Positions 34,769 to 42,988 of a stretch of DNA of 64,000 bases are shown piece after piece. This stretch comes from Dysgonomonas sp. 25. Its GTDB lineage: Bacteria > Bacteroidota > Bacteroidia > Bacteroidales > Dysgonomonadaceae. The DNA lies in the NCBI RefSeq assembly GCF_010501075.1, contig NZ_QVMN01000009.1, forward strand, positions 1 to 64,000. The letters run 5' to 3'. Each line of letters opens with the position of its first letter. The stretch's first letter is position 1. Under the pieces are notes generated by a model. It searched no databases. It worked only from the letters and a program-made list of their open reading frames with translations, and was not told where the DNA came from. A program made the translations under genes and the position numbers.

Positions 34769-35451
34769 TGACACATGATATTTTAGAGAAAGCCGATCAG
34801 AAATATGTTCCTCAACTGGCAGTAATCCTTTATGAAAGCGATATAGATAATGAATATTATCTGGAATCGCACGATATTGACGCCCAAGGAAGGTTGAAGG
34901 CCGGCGTTCCTTTGTCTATGGAATGTATTTCGGCCATTGCCGCCAATTTCACACAGAATCACACGATTAGTCCTCACGGAGCTATTCCTTCAAATATGCT
35001 ATATGCCGATAACAGGCTTGGTCATGATAAGTATATTTGGTATAACCCGCCTCAAAAAAGAATGATGTATTTTTCCAAAGGTTTGAATATCCCGAACGCT
35101 TATTACCATGTACCGGGTATTATTTATGTTGCCAAAGGAAATAGCCTGAATCTCTATGCATTTAAAGGAAAAGAACCGGAGACGGAATTATTCAAGGCTC
35201 CCTTTTTTAACACCACTGATGGGGCGGTTTGTCTTGGAAGTGCTAAAATAGATTATCCCGATAATCCATCCTATCAGGATATAATTGATTATTGGGAGAA
35301 GAAGTTTTGGCTGACAGAATTTTCCCATTTAGGAGGTAGTCGCAATCCTACTAAAAATAATCTGGTAACCGTAACAAAAAAATCAGAGGAAGCATTTGAC
35401 TATGAAGAATTGCTGCCTATAGGTTTAACATTAGAATATCTTTTAAAATGA
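34765..35451 (+). CDS. PRTRC system protein B
   Basis: A 228-aa protein. The start at 34765 (MMTHDILEKADQKYVPQLAV) gives the usual ATGA overlap; a longer frame reaches into the F gene. The core GLNIPNAYYHVPGIIYVAKGNSLNLYAFKG and FFNTTDGAVCLGSAKI is typical of PRTRC B. It overlaps the ThiF gene by 4 bp. Confidence 0.85.
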   Translation: MMTHDILEKADQKYVPQLAVILYESDIDNEYYLESHDIDAQGRLKAGVPLSMECISAIAANFTQNHTISPHGAIPSNMLYADNRLGHDKYIWYNPPQKRMMYFSKGLNIPNAYYHVPGIIYVAKGNSLNLYAFKGKEPETELFKAPFFNTTDGAVCLGSAKIDYPDNPSYQDIIDYWEKKFWLTEFSHLGGSRNPTKNNLVTVTKKSEEAFDYEELLPIGLTLEYLLK

Positions 35452-36221
35452 AAATACATATTGCACCACCTTACTTTTTAAGTCCCACCCATCCGATTAC
35501 AGTTAACCTGATTGGTTGCGGAGGGACAGGAACACAAGTTCTATCAGCGTTAGGGCGGATAGATCATTGTCTGAAAGCATTGAATAAACCCGGTTTATAT
35601 ATAACAGTATACGACCCGGATATTGTTACACCTGCCAATATCGGCAGGCAATTATTTTGTAAAGCTGATTTAGGATTAAACAAAGCTTTTGTGATGGTTT
35701 CACGCATGAATGCATTCTGGGGTACGGCATGGGATGCCATTGCCGAAAAATTTAATGAGGAGAATGCGCGAAGCTGTAATATTACTATTTCATGCGTCGA
35801 TAACCTTAAATCCAGAAAAGAAATAGCGAAGATATTAAAACAGCAGTCCAAATACAATCAGACAGCATATCCTTATAAAACAGCTTACTATTGGATGGAT
35901 TTCGGTAACGGAAGGGAAACAGGGCAGGTCATACTGGGAACAGTACAAAAAATCAAACATCCTAAATCGAAAGAATGGGATATAATAGACTCGTTACCGA
36001 CATTTATTGAACGATATGATGTAAAAAAAATAGATGAAAAAGATTCCGGACCATCATGCTCCGTGGCCGAAGCGCTGAACAGCCAGGACTTATTTATTAA
36101 TTCCTCTCTGGCACAGGACGGATGCGATCTTCTCTGGCAGCTCTTAAAAAATGGTTCAACAAACAAAGCAGGCTTATATAAGAACCTTGCTTTGATGAAT
36201 ACTAATGCGATACCCTTGTGA
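35448..36221 (+). CDS. PRTRC system ThiF/E1-like protein
   Basis: A 257-aa ThiF/E1-superfamily protein. The nucleotide-binding GCGGTG motif is at residues 23-28, followed by VYDPDIVTPANIGRQLF, with the acidic and arginine residues that bind ATP in E1-like enzymes, and SCVDNLKSRKEIAK. E1-like enzymes adenylate the C-terminus of ubiquitin-like proteins. Here the possible partner is PRTRC C. No JAB-type peptidase (PRTRC A) or ParB-like gene is seen in this cassette. Confidence 0.88.
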   Translation: MKIHIAPPYFLSPTHPITVNLIGCGGTGTQVLSALGRIDHCLKALNKPGLYITVYDPDIVTPANIGRQLFCKADLGLNKAFVMVSRMNAFWGTAWDAIAEKFNEENARSCNITISCVDNLKSRKEIAKILKQQSKYNQTAYPYKTAYYWMDFGNGRETGQVILGTVQKIKHPKSKEWDIIDSLPTFIERYDVKKIDEKDSGPSCSVAEALNSQDLFINSSLAQDGCDLLWQLLKNGSTNKAGLYKNLALMNTNAIPL

Positions 36222-36282
36222 AATAATTCCCCTACATTTACTTTTTCAACTTCTAATTAAAGATCGAAAATACGCATAATTA

Positions 36283-37314
36283 TTATTTCGGAGTAAAGTT
36301 CCATTTGTAAATTCGACTTGTTTTGTTATTGGCTTTCAGTCGCTTGTCGTTGTCGATAGCCTCTTCCAATAAAGCGTCTGCTTCAGGTTTTAGGGGAGTA
36401 TAAGTAATCAAACTCAGATAATGTTTTACTTTCTCCAGATCGTCTTCGAGATTGGCAATGGATGCTAAGTTATAATAGCAATGTGAAGAGACATTAGACA
36501 CGTACTCCGGTTTATGTTTTTTATACCACTCAATAAGGTCTTCACAATATTTTTCGTACCGGAGGCGGGCTTTCTGATAGCGAGGATCTTTATCTGCCAA
36601 CCATTCCATCTTGAATGTTCCTGCTAAGGTTTCTGTTTCAAACTGATGAAAGTAACTTTGGTAGTAATCCATATCATTCATGAGATACAAACGTGCCCCG
36701 TCATGGTAGCTCGTTGTAGCAAATTTAGTATCAGCTTCATTTATGATAATCCCTTTGAGGCGGGGTAAATATAAAGGAAGTAATGCGCCTTGAAGCGTTG
36801 CTGCCGGGTGGGTAAAGAACTTCATCCATGTTTCCCCTTCTTCGTTTCGCACCCAATCGTCGTTTATTGTTTCTTTACGCTCCAACAGTACTTTGTCGTT
36901 ATTTCGCTTATCGATGATTAGCAGATAATACTCATATTTCACATTAGCAAATGTATTGTAAGCAGTATAACTATCCCCTTTGAAATTTTTCTTTTCAATG
37001 GACATAATATTGATATTCGAAAAATAGACGGGTGTTACTTTTGCGTATACTGTTAAATCGGGCTGCTCGCCTTTTTTCGGGAACTCAAATCCCCTGATTT
37101 TTAATCCCTTTTTCATATCTTCCATATCTTCTTTTGACAACCCATCCATGTCGATTCTGACATCACATGTCTTGTAATCGTCGCCTAATGGGATGAGTGG
37201 GAATTTATAGACAGAAATAGTCGGTTCAATATCTTTATAGGAGATAAATTGTGCAACTGTGGTTAATGGAGTACACAGAAAAGAGAACATTAACAGGATA
37301 TATATGTATTTCAT
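36283..37314 (-). CDS. Secreted protein of unknown function
   Basis: A 343-aa protein with a signal peptide (MKYIYILLMFSFLCTPLTTVAQ). The middle contains YAKVTPVYFSNINIMSIEKK and a C-terminal helical region with tetratricopeptide-like spacing (CYYNLASIANLEDDLEKVKHY). No family is recognised. It forms a two-gene minus-strand unit with the next gene, inserted between the PRTRC and DUF4099 operons, so both may be cargo. Confidence 0.75.
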   Translation of the reverse strand: MKYIYILLMFSFLCTPLTTVAQFISYKDIEPTISVYKFPLIPLGDDYKTCDVRIDMDGLSKEDMEDMKKGLKIRGFEFPKKGEQPDLTVYAKVTPVYFSNINIMSIEKKNFKGDSYTAYNTFANVKYEYYLLIIDKRNNDKVLLERKETINDDWVRNEEGETWMKFFTHPAATLQGALLPLYLPRLKGIIINEADTKFATTSYHDGARLYLMNDMDYYQSYFHQFETETLAGTFKMEWLADKDPRYQKARLRYEKYCEDLIEWYKKHKPEYVSNVSSHCYYNLASIANLEDDLEKVKHYLSLITYTPLKPEADALLEEAIDNDKRLKANNKTSRIYKWNFTPK

Positions 37315-37341
37315 TTATCTGAAAAGTTTCAATGGTGAATA

Positions 37342-38187
37342 TTAATAGAATGAGGGAATTAAGTAGCAGAAAGTCTGCTGTCCGAGAAGGACATTGATCA
37401 ACCAATTTGAACATGGCATATATACTTTATCGGCATTGCCCATGCCCGGTTCGTAGGTTATTTTGATATGCCGTTCCAACTCGTTTGTGCCATCTTGGCG
37501 TTGCGAGTATACTTTTTCTTCACACAGCAGACCGTGTTTATCATAGAAGAATTCATGAAGTGCAATTTCCGAACTATGATTTCTATAGAGACCGGATATA
37601 CGAGTGATTCGTCCATTCTCCCATTCCACGATAGCGTCTTCGCGATGTGTGTGTGTCGGGTCAGTGAAAGCAGAGGAAGTTATGTTTAGAAAGCGGATGC
37701 ACTGACCTTCTTCGTTGTTATAAATCAGGTAAGAGTCGTATAAGCTGGAAGTCTTTGAGCCTGTTATTACGGATAAGTGCCCCAACTCATTGTTTAGCAT
37801 TTTATAGCGATAAGAATATTTGTTGACCTTATCTTTTTCTTCAAATTCTTTTAGTTCACCTTTCTTATAAATCAGTTTGATGTACTCTGTTTCTTTGAGT
37901 GTACCATCTTTTTCAAACTTTAGTTCAGATTTCTTTTTATTATTCTCCAGAATAGTTACTTTATTTTTATCATATTTCAGATTATAGACGTCTCTTCTGG
38001 CATGAGTTGATTTAGTCTCGGGCGATTCTTCGACATAAGAAATAAGCTGATCGCCTGCGTATTGAAAACTAGTAGTGTAGAGTTTATCGTTCCGTTGTTC
38101 TTCAATGCGCGAAATGCGGTACTGAGAGAAAGCCATATTTGTCGCAAAGTAGAATAACCCGATGAACATTAATTGTTTAAGCTTCAT
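37342..38187 (-). CDS. Secreted protein with YD-like beta repeats
   Basis: A 281-aa protein with a signal peptide (MKLKQLMFIGLFYFATNMAFS). Repeated strand-turn units such as YAGDQLISYVEES, YDKHGLLCEEKVY and IVEWENGRITRISGLY resemble the simple beta units of DUF4595/RHS-like exported proteins. It is upstream of the previous gene in the same unit. The function is unknown. Confidence 0.75.
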   Translation of the reverse strand: MKLKQLMFIGLFYFATNMAFSQYRISRIEEQRNDKLYTTSFQYAGDQLISYVEESPETKSTHARRDVYNLKYDKNKVTILENNKKKSELKFEKDGTLKETEYIKLIYKKGELKEFEEKDKVNKYSYRYKMLNNELGHLSVITGSKTSSLYDSYLIYNNEEGQCIRFLNITSSAFTDPTHTHREDAIVEWENGRITRISGLYRNHSSEIALHEFFYDKHGLLCEEKVYSQRQDGTNELERHIKITYEPGMGNADKVYMPCSNWLINVLLGQQTFCYLIPSFY

Positions 38188-38444
38188 GCTCTGTTTGTTT
38201 AAAGTTTTACTTTCAAATAGTTTTGTTTTGTAAAATTAACAAATAAATGTTATAATGCAAAATAAGAATGCTGAGAGCACAATGCATTTAGCCCGAAGGT
38301 AACAGATGTAGAGAGTATAACTTCAGATCGTAATCAGGAATTCGGATTATGATACTTTGTATTCCAACCTCTTATTGTCATTGTTAATTGACGGTAAAAA
38401 TTGATGTGCAAAAATATTTGATTAGCTTTTTTCATAAGAAAAAC
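38188..38444. other. Divergent intergenic region
   Basis: Between the secreted-protein unit (minus) and the DUF4099 gene (plus). It holds no gene. The left part has AT-rich promoter-like DNA without a clear TAnnTTTG box; the right part leads into the operator at 38445. Confidence 0.5.
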
Positions 38445-38474
38445 GCGACTTATAACGTCAATCCCGGACTTATA
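38445..38474 (+). promoter_or_regulatory. GACTTATA direct-repeat operator, copy 4
   Basis: GACTTATA at 38447 and 38467, exactly 20 bp apart, with inner ACGTCAATCCCG. A -7-like box TTGATTTG (38506-38513) lies 33 bp after it, and the DUF4099 gene starts at 38565. Confidence 0.65.
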
Positions 38475-38564
38475 TATCCAATTATTTAAAAATCAGTCTG
38501 TTATGTTGATTTGGTGCTTATTTTTGAGCCGTAAACCTTTTATAACATAAAAAGTAACGTGGTT

Positions 38565-40322
38565 ATGGCAAAACAAAATCAACGCACCAGAGATGAAACG
38601 GATTCTCCGGAATTAGTTTCACGGGAAGAATCAGTTGTATTGGTTAAAGACAACCAAGAACAAACTGTCGAGGCTGTCACTGATATTGAAGATGATGGTA
38701 CAATCAGGACACAGGATGCGACTAAAGCACATCAGAATGAATTTTTACACATCGGTATCAATAGCGATGCATGGGATGTCTTGATTACCGCAATCAAGAA
38801 TTTTTATAGTCAGGCGAAGGACCCGACACGTTTTGAATTCTTCGCTTTCCCAAAAAATGTGTTGCATAAAGGCCTAGAAGCTTTACGCAGGCTATTTGGA
38901 AATACTAATCCGGAATTGAAGGCTCTGGCAGACGAGCATAAGATTGACCCTACTACTCTTCGATCTGCACAACAAAATCAAAAAAACTCCAATAAAATGG
39001 CGAAACAAAATCAACAAACCTCGAATCAGGAAATCCCTGAAAACAATACGGATAGGCAATATCGCTTCCAACCCTCTCTGATCAACTGGGCAGAATTAAG
39101 TAAGATGGGTATTCATAAGGATTACCTTGAAAGAACAGGAATGCTCGACCAGCTTCTTAGGGGTAATAAAACATCCAAAGCTATTCCGGTAAATATTAGG
39201 ATTGGCGATACAGCATCTATTACCGCAGAAGCTAAACTTTCGTTGCGTAATAACGATGACGGGTCGGTAAAATTGAATATTCACGGTATAAAACAGGAGC
39301 CCCCATTGGACAATCCTTTCTATGGGCATATCTTTTCGGTAGAAGAAAAAGAAATTTTAAAAACCACAGGTCATTTGGATAAACTCGTAGATTTACGGGA
39401 CGCCAAAACCAATAATCTTATCCCTTCTTTTGTGAGTATTGACCCGATAACCAATGAAATTTCTGCAATCCGAGCATCAAGTGTCTCTATTCCCAATGAA
39501 ATGAGTGGAGTCAAGCTAAACGATTGGGAAAAAGACCAACTTAAAAATGGTAAAGAAATCCACCTGGAGGGCATGATATCGAAAGGAGGACGTGAGTTTG
39601 ATGCTTACCTTAGAGTCGATGCGGTGGAGCGTCGTATCGTTTATCGCTTTGACCAGGGACTCGACCGTATTCAAAAGATTGGAGGTGTGGATTTAAGTCC
39701 GCAGCAGAAACAGGACCTTATAGCTGGTAAAGCTATTCTGGTTGAGAATATGAAGCAAAATGGAGAGCTGCGGGATTCCTTTGTTAAAGGTGACGATAGC
39801 GGTAGATTACAATATTACAGTTATAATCCCGATTCTCCCGAAGAAAACCGTGAGATAATCATCCCTAAATATGTCGGGCAGGTCGAATTAACTCCTGAAG
39901 ACCGGAAAGAGTTGGCAGAGGGCAAAATAATCTTTGTTGAAAACCAGCTTACCCAGAAAGGAGAAGAATTCAGTTCATTTGTTCGTCTTCAACCCGGTAC
40001 AGGCGTTGTGCAACGCAGCCAGCATCAGGATGGATTCTCTGATGAGGTCAAGATGCAGATACCGGATACGATCCGCAACGTGAAAATTTCGGCAAAACAA
40101 CGTGCCGAGATCCAGGATGGTAAGGTAGTTGAGATCAAAAAAGCTACCGGCTATGATGGTAAGCCCGTTCCAACATTTGTGCAGATGAATAAAAATACCG
40201 GGCGTCTGAATTATTACAACGAGAATCCGGAAAAGAAAAATGCCCAAACAATGGTTCATTCGCAAAATCAATCCCAAACGGCTGCCAATAACAAGAAACA
40301 AAAAAGTCGTTCCGTACAATAA
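38565..40322 (+). CDS. DUF4099/DUF3945 protein
   Basis: A 585-aa protein. The start MAKQNQRTRDE is preferred over a GTG six bases upstream. Residues about 170-245 hold a DUF4099-like unit (INWAELSKMGIHKDYLERTGMLDQLL). About four DUF3945-like units follow, each with the phrase LTPEDRKELAEGKxIxVEN and a FVRLQPGTG-like strand. Such proteins lie next to topoisomerase genes in Bacteroides conjugative elements. A DNA-related role is assumed but not known. It is hydrophilic and highly charged. Confidence 0.85.
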   Translation: MAKQNQRTRDETDSPELVSREESVVLVKDNQEQTVEAVTDIEDDGTIRTQDATKAHQNEFLHIGINSDAWDVLITAIKNFYSQAKDPTRFEFFAFPKNVLHKGLEALRRLFGNTNPELKALADEHKIDPTTLRSAQQNQKNSNKMAKQNQQTSNQEIPENNTDRQYRFQPSLINWAELSKMGIHKDYLERTGMLDQLLRGNKTSKAIPVNIRIGDTASITAEAKLSLRNNDDGSVKLNIHGIKQEPPLDNPFYGHIFSVEEKEILKTTGHLDKLVDLRDAKTNNLIPSFVSIDPITNEISAIRASSVSIPNEMSGVKLNDWEKDQLKNGKEIHLEGMISKGGREFDAYLRVDAVERRIVYRFDQGLDRIQKIGGVDLSPQQKQDLIAGKAILVENMKQNGELRDSFVKGDDSGRLQYYSYNPDSPEENREIIIPKYVGQVELTPEDRKELAEGKIIFVENQLTQKGEEFSSFVRLQPGTGVVQRSQHQDGFSDEVKMQIPDTIRNVKISAKQRAEIQDGKVVEIKKATGYDGKPVPTFVQMNKNTGRLNYYNENPEKKNAQTMVHSQNQSQTAANNKKQKSRSVQ

Positions 40323-40341
40323 CCCTATAATACCCATTTAG

Positions 40342-40617
40342 ATGAATGTTAATCAAAAAGGACGAATCTATAATCCGGAGGATTTAAATTGGAATGAACT
40401 TTCTGTTATCGGTATCGATAGGGAAGAAATGGAGACAACCGGTATTCTGGAAGAATTGCTTCACGGCAAACAAGCGGGTCCCGTTCATTTACATTTGATG
40501 CTATATGGCATTTTTGTTGAAATGGATGCAACTTTAAGAATTTTGGAAGTCGATGGTAAACCTATTGTCGATATTATTGGCCTCAAAGCTGATGACTCCT
40601 TAGAAGAATATGAATAA
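40342..40617 (+). CDS. Stand-alone DUF4099 protein
   Basis: A 91-aa protein that matches the DUF4099 unit of the preceding gene (LNWNELSVIGIDREEMETTGILEELLHGKQ). It lies 19 bp downstream, so it is a tandem partial paralog in the same operon. Function unknown. Confidence 0.8.
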   Translation: MNVNQKGRIYNPEDLNWNELSVIGIDREEMETTGILEELLHGKQAGPVHLHLMLYGIFVEMDATLRILEVDGKPIVDIIGLKADDSLEEYE

Positions 40618-40624
40618 TCAATCA

Positions 40625-40653
40625 GGGCTTCCAATAGTTTAAATTGGAAGCCC
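40625..40653 (+). terminator. Hairpin before topB
   Basis: An 11-bp perfect stem GGGCTTCCAAT (40625-40635) with 40643-40653, loop AGTTTAA. There is no strong T-run, so it may be an attenuator or RNA-processing site rather than a full terminator. Confidence 0.5.
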
Positions 40654-40681
40654 ATCAATTAACTCACAAAACAATAACTAT

Positions 40682-42760
40682 ATGATCGCTATATTAACAG
40701 AGAAACCCAGTGTAGGACGTGATATCGCCCGTGTATTGGGAGTAACGAACAAAAAAGACGGTTATCTGGAAGGAAACGGATATATGATAACCTGGGCTTA
40801 TGGGCATTTAGTCGGCCTCGCTTATCCGGAAGATTACGGAATCAACCGGTTCGAAATAAATAACCTTCCCATAATCCCTAAAGAATTTGTCCTTACTCCC
40901 AGGCGCAGTGCCAAAGGAGTGCAAACCGATAGCGGCGCTGTAAAACAACTTAAAGTAATAGACAAGGTTTTTAGTCAATGCAAATCTATTATTGTCGCGA
41001 CAGATGCAGGTCGTGAAGGGGAGCTTATATTTCGTTTTATTTATGAATACCTCAAATGCAAAAAACCTTTTCAACGACTATGGATCAGTTCCCTTACCGA
41101 TTCGGCAATTAAAGATGGCTTTAACAACCTTGTTGATGGTTCTGCATTCGACAGTCTATATCTGGCGGCTAAAGCAAGAAGCATTTCTGACTGGTTGATC
41201 GGAATTAATGCCAGCCGTGCTCTTTGCAAAATGACAGGAGAGTGGAATAACTCATTGGGGCGCGTACAGACGCCTACTTTGGCGATGATCTGTAATCGTT
41301 ACATGGAACACAAAACTTTTATCAGCCAGCCATATTTTCAACCTGAAATCAAAATAACTATCGGGGATAAGATGTATGCCTTAACGGGAACTCAAAAATA
41401 TGAGAATGAACAAGAAGCCAATACTGTTTATAAACGACTAACTCAATGTCCCACAACCAAACTATCCAAGGTTGAAACTAAAGAAGTGGTACAGAACCCG
41501 CCTTTGCTTCATGACCTGACTTCTTTACAAAAAGAAGCGAATGTTAAATTCGGCTTTTCGGCGGAAAAGACACTAAATATAGCTCAGAAGCTATATGAAG
41601 GTAAACTTATATCTTACCCTCGTACAGGCAGTCGTTATATTCCGGAAGATGTTTTCTTGCAAATCCCTTCTTTAATGGCCGGTCTGATAGCAAATCCTCT
41701 TTATGCATCCGTTGTAGGGCAATTATCGAAATCAAAGTTGAACCGACAATCAGTTAACGACAAGAAAATAACCGACCACCATGCGCTGTTGATCACCGGG
41801 AATATTCCGGATAAACTGAAAGAAGACGAGGAGAAGGTTTATTCCCTTATCACAGGGCGTATGCTCGAAGCTTTTTCTAAAGCTTGTAAGAAAGATGTGA
41901 CTGAGTATAGTTTTATTTGTGACGAGCTCGAATTTGGATTGAAAGGCTCTCAAGTTAAGCAAATGGGCTGGCGTGGAGTCCTGAATGAAGATATGGATGA
42001 GGATAGTCATCTGTTACCTCTTTTACAGGAAGGGGAGTATTTTAATGTCGATAGTTATAACCTTTTACAAAAGAGTACCAAACCTAAGCCTCTTTATACC
42101 GAAGCAAGCCTTCTGTCAGCTATGGAGACTGCCGGCAAGGAAATTGAAGATGAAGAAAAACGCAAGGCGATGAAAGAATGCGGTATCGGTACACCTGCTA
42201 CAAGGGCCGCTATCATTGAAACCCTCTTCAGTCGGGAATATATTCTCCGACTGAAGAAAACGATTATTCCGACAAAAAGAGGATTGGATTTATACAAATC
42301 CCTTCGCACCCTGAATATAGCTGATGTAGAGATGACCGGTGCATGGGAGTCTGCGATGGCTAAAATAGAGAAAGATCCGGAATTCTATCATTCCTTTATC
42401 AGTGGTATCTTGGTATTTACCGAACAAACAACAAAAGAAATACTGGAGGTATTAAGTATCAACAAAGCTGACTTTGAGACGCCTTATATTTGCCCGAAAT
42501 GTAAACTGGGTAAAATCAGCTTCTATTCACAGTCAATTAAATGTAATAATTCGAAATGCCGTTTCACGATGAGTCGTAAGATCTGCGGTAAAGTTCTTAA
42601 TGAAAAGCAGCTGACCGAGTTATTTAAAAACGGAGAATCTCCCGTTATCAAAGGGTTCAAGAGTAAAAAAGGTAATTCATTCGATGCTTCGATATTTATT
42701 GATGAAACGGGGAAACCTACATTTAAATTTATTCCCAAGGAAAAAGCTAATAAGAAATAA
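40682..42760 (+). CDS. topB: DNA topoisomerase III
   Basis: A 692-aa type IA topoisomerase. The TOPRIM domain starts MIAILTEKPSVGRDIARVLG and includes VATDAGREGELIFRFIYEYL. The catalytic tyrosine is in ISYPRTGSRYIPE, near residue 311. The C-terminus carries a zinc ribbon CPKCKLGKISFY...CNNSKC. TopB is a standard gene of Bacteroides ICEs and probably resolves DNA intermediates in transfer. It is followed by a terminator at 42784. Confidence 0.96.
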   Translation: MIAILTEKPSVGRDIARVLGVTNKKDGYLEGNGYMITWAYGHLVGLAYPEDYGINRFEINNLPIIPKEFVLTPRRSAKGVQTDSGAVKQLKVIDKVFSQCKSIIVATDAGREGELIFRFIYEYLKCKKPFQRLWISSLTDSAIKDGFNNLVDGSAFDSLYLAAKARSISDWLIGINASRALCKMTGEWNNSLGRVQTPTLAMICNRYMEHKTFISQPYFQPEIKITIGDKMYALTGTQKYENEQEANTVYKRLTQCPTTKLSKVETKEVVQNPPLLHDLTSLQKEANVKFGFSAEKTLNIAQKLYEGKLISYPRTGSRYIPEDVFLQIPSLMAGLIANPLYASVVGQLSKSKLNRQSVNDKKITDHHALLITGNIPDKLKEDEEKVYSLITGRMLEAFSKACKKDVTEYSFICDELEFGLKGSQVKQMGWRGVLNEDMDEDSHLLPLLQEGEYFNVDSYNLLQKSTKPKPLYTEASLLSAMETAGKEIEDEEKRKAMKECGIGTPATRAAIIETLFSREYILRLKKTIIPTKRGLDLYKSLRTLNIADVEMTGAWESAMAKIEKDPEFYHSFISGILVFTEQTTKEILEVLSINKADFETPYICPKCKLGKISFYSQSIKCNNSKCRFTMSRKICGKVLNEKQLTELFKNGESPVIKGFKSKKGNSFDASIFIDETGKPTFKFIPKEKANKK

Positions 42761-42783
42761 TAGTTAATTAAAACTTGTAATTA

Positions 42784-42815
42784 AAGGAGATATACAAAAT
42801 GAGGTGTATCTCCTT
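42784..42815 (+). terminator. Rho-independent terminator after topB
   Basis: A 12-bp stem AAGGAGATATAC (42784-42795) with 42804-42815 (one wobble pair) is followed by CTTTTATTT. It separates topB from leader copy D and the methylase-helicase gene. Confidence 0.8.
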
Positions 42816-42841
42816 CTTTTATTTCACCCGGCAAAGCTACA

Positions 42842-42953
42842 GGCGTTTACAACGATTATCACAAGGTCAAGCTTCATTTTCCGAAAAATCTCCACCCTCG
42901 CCTTCACATCGGGTTGTATTTTCCGAAAAAACCTTGTGAAATCCGGTAACGCC
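42842..42953 (+). promoter_or_regulatory. Nested-stem leader element, copy D
   Basis: P1 is GGCGTTTAC (42842-42850) with GTAACGCC (42946-42953). P2 is CACAAGGT (42860-42867) with 42931-42938. P3 is TTTTCCGAAAAAT (42877-42889) with 42918-42930, one mismatch. The loop has ATCTCCACCC and CGGGTTGTAT. The methylase-helicase start codon is 36 bp downstream. Confidence 0.75.
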
Positions 42954-42988
42954 CGTTTGGTATGCCTATGAAATAAAAGGACTATGCT

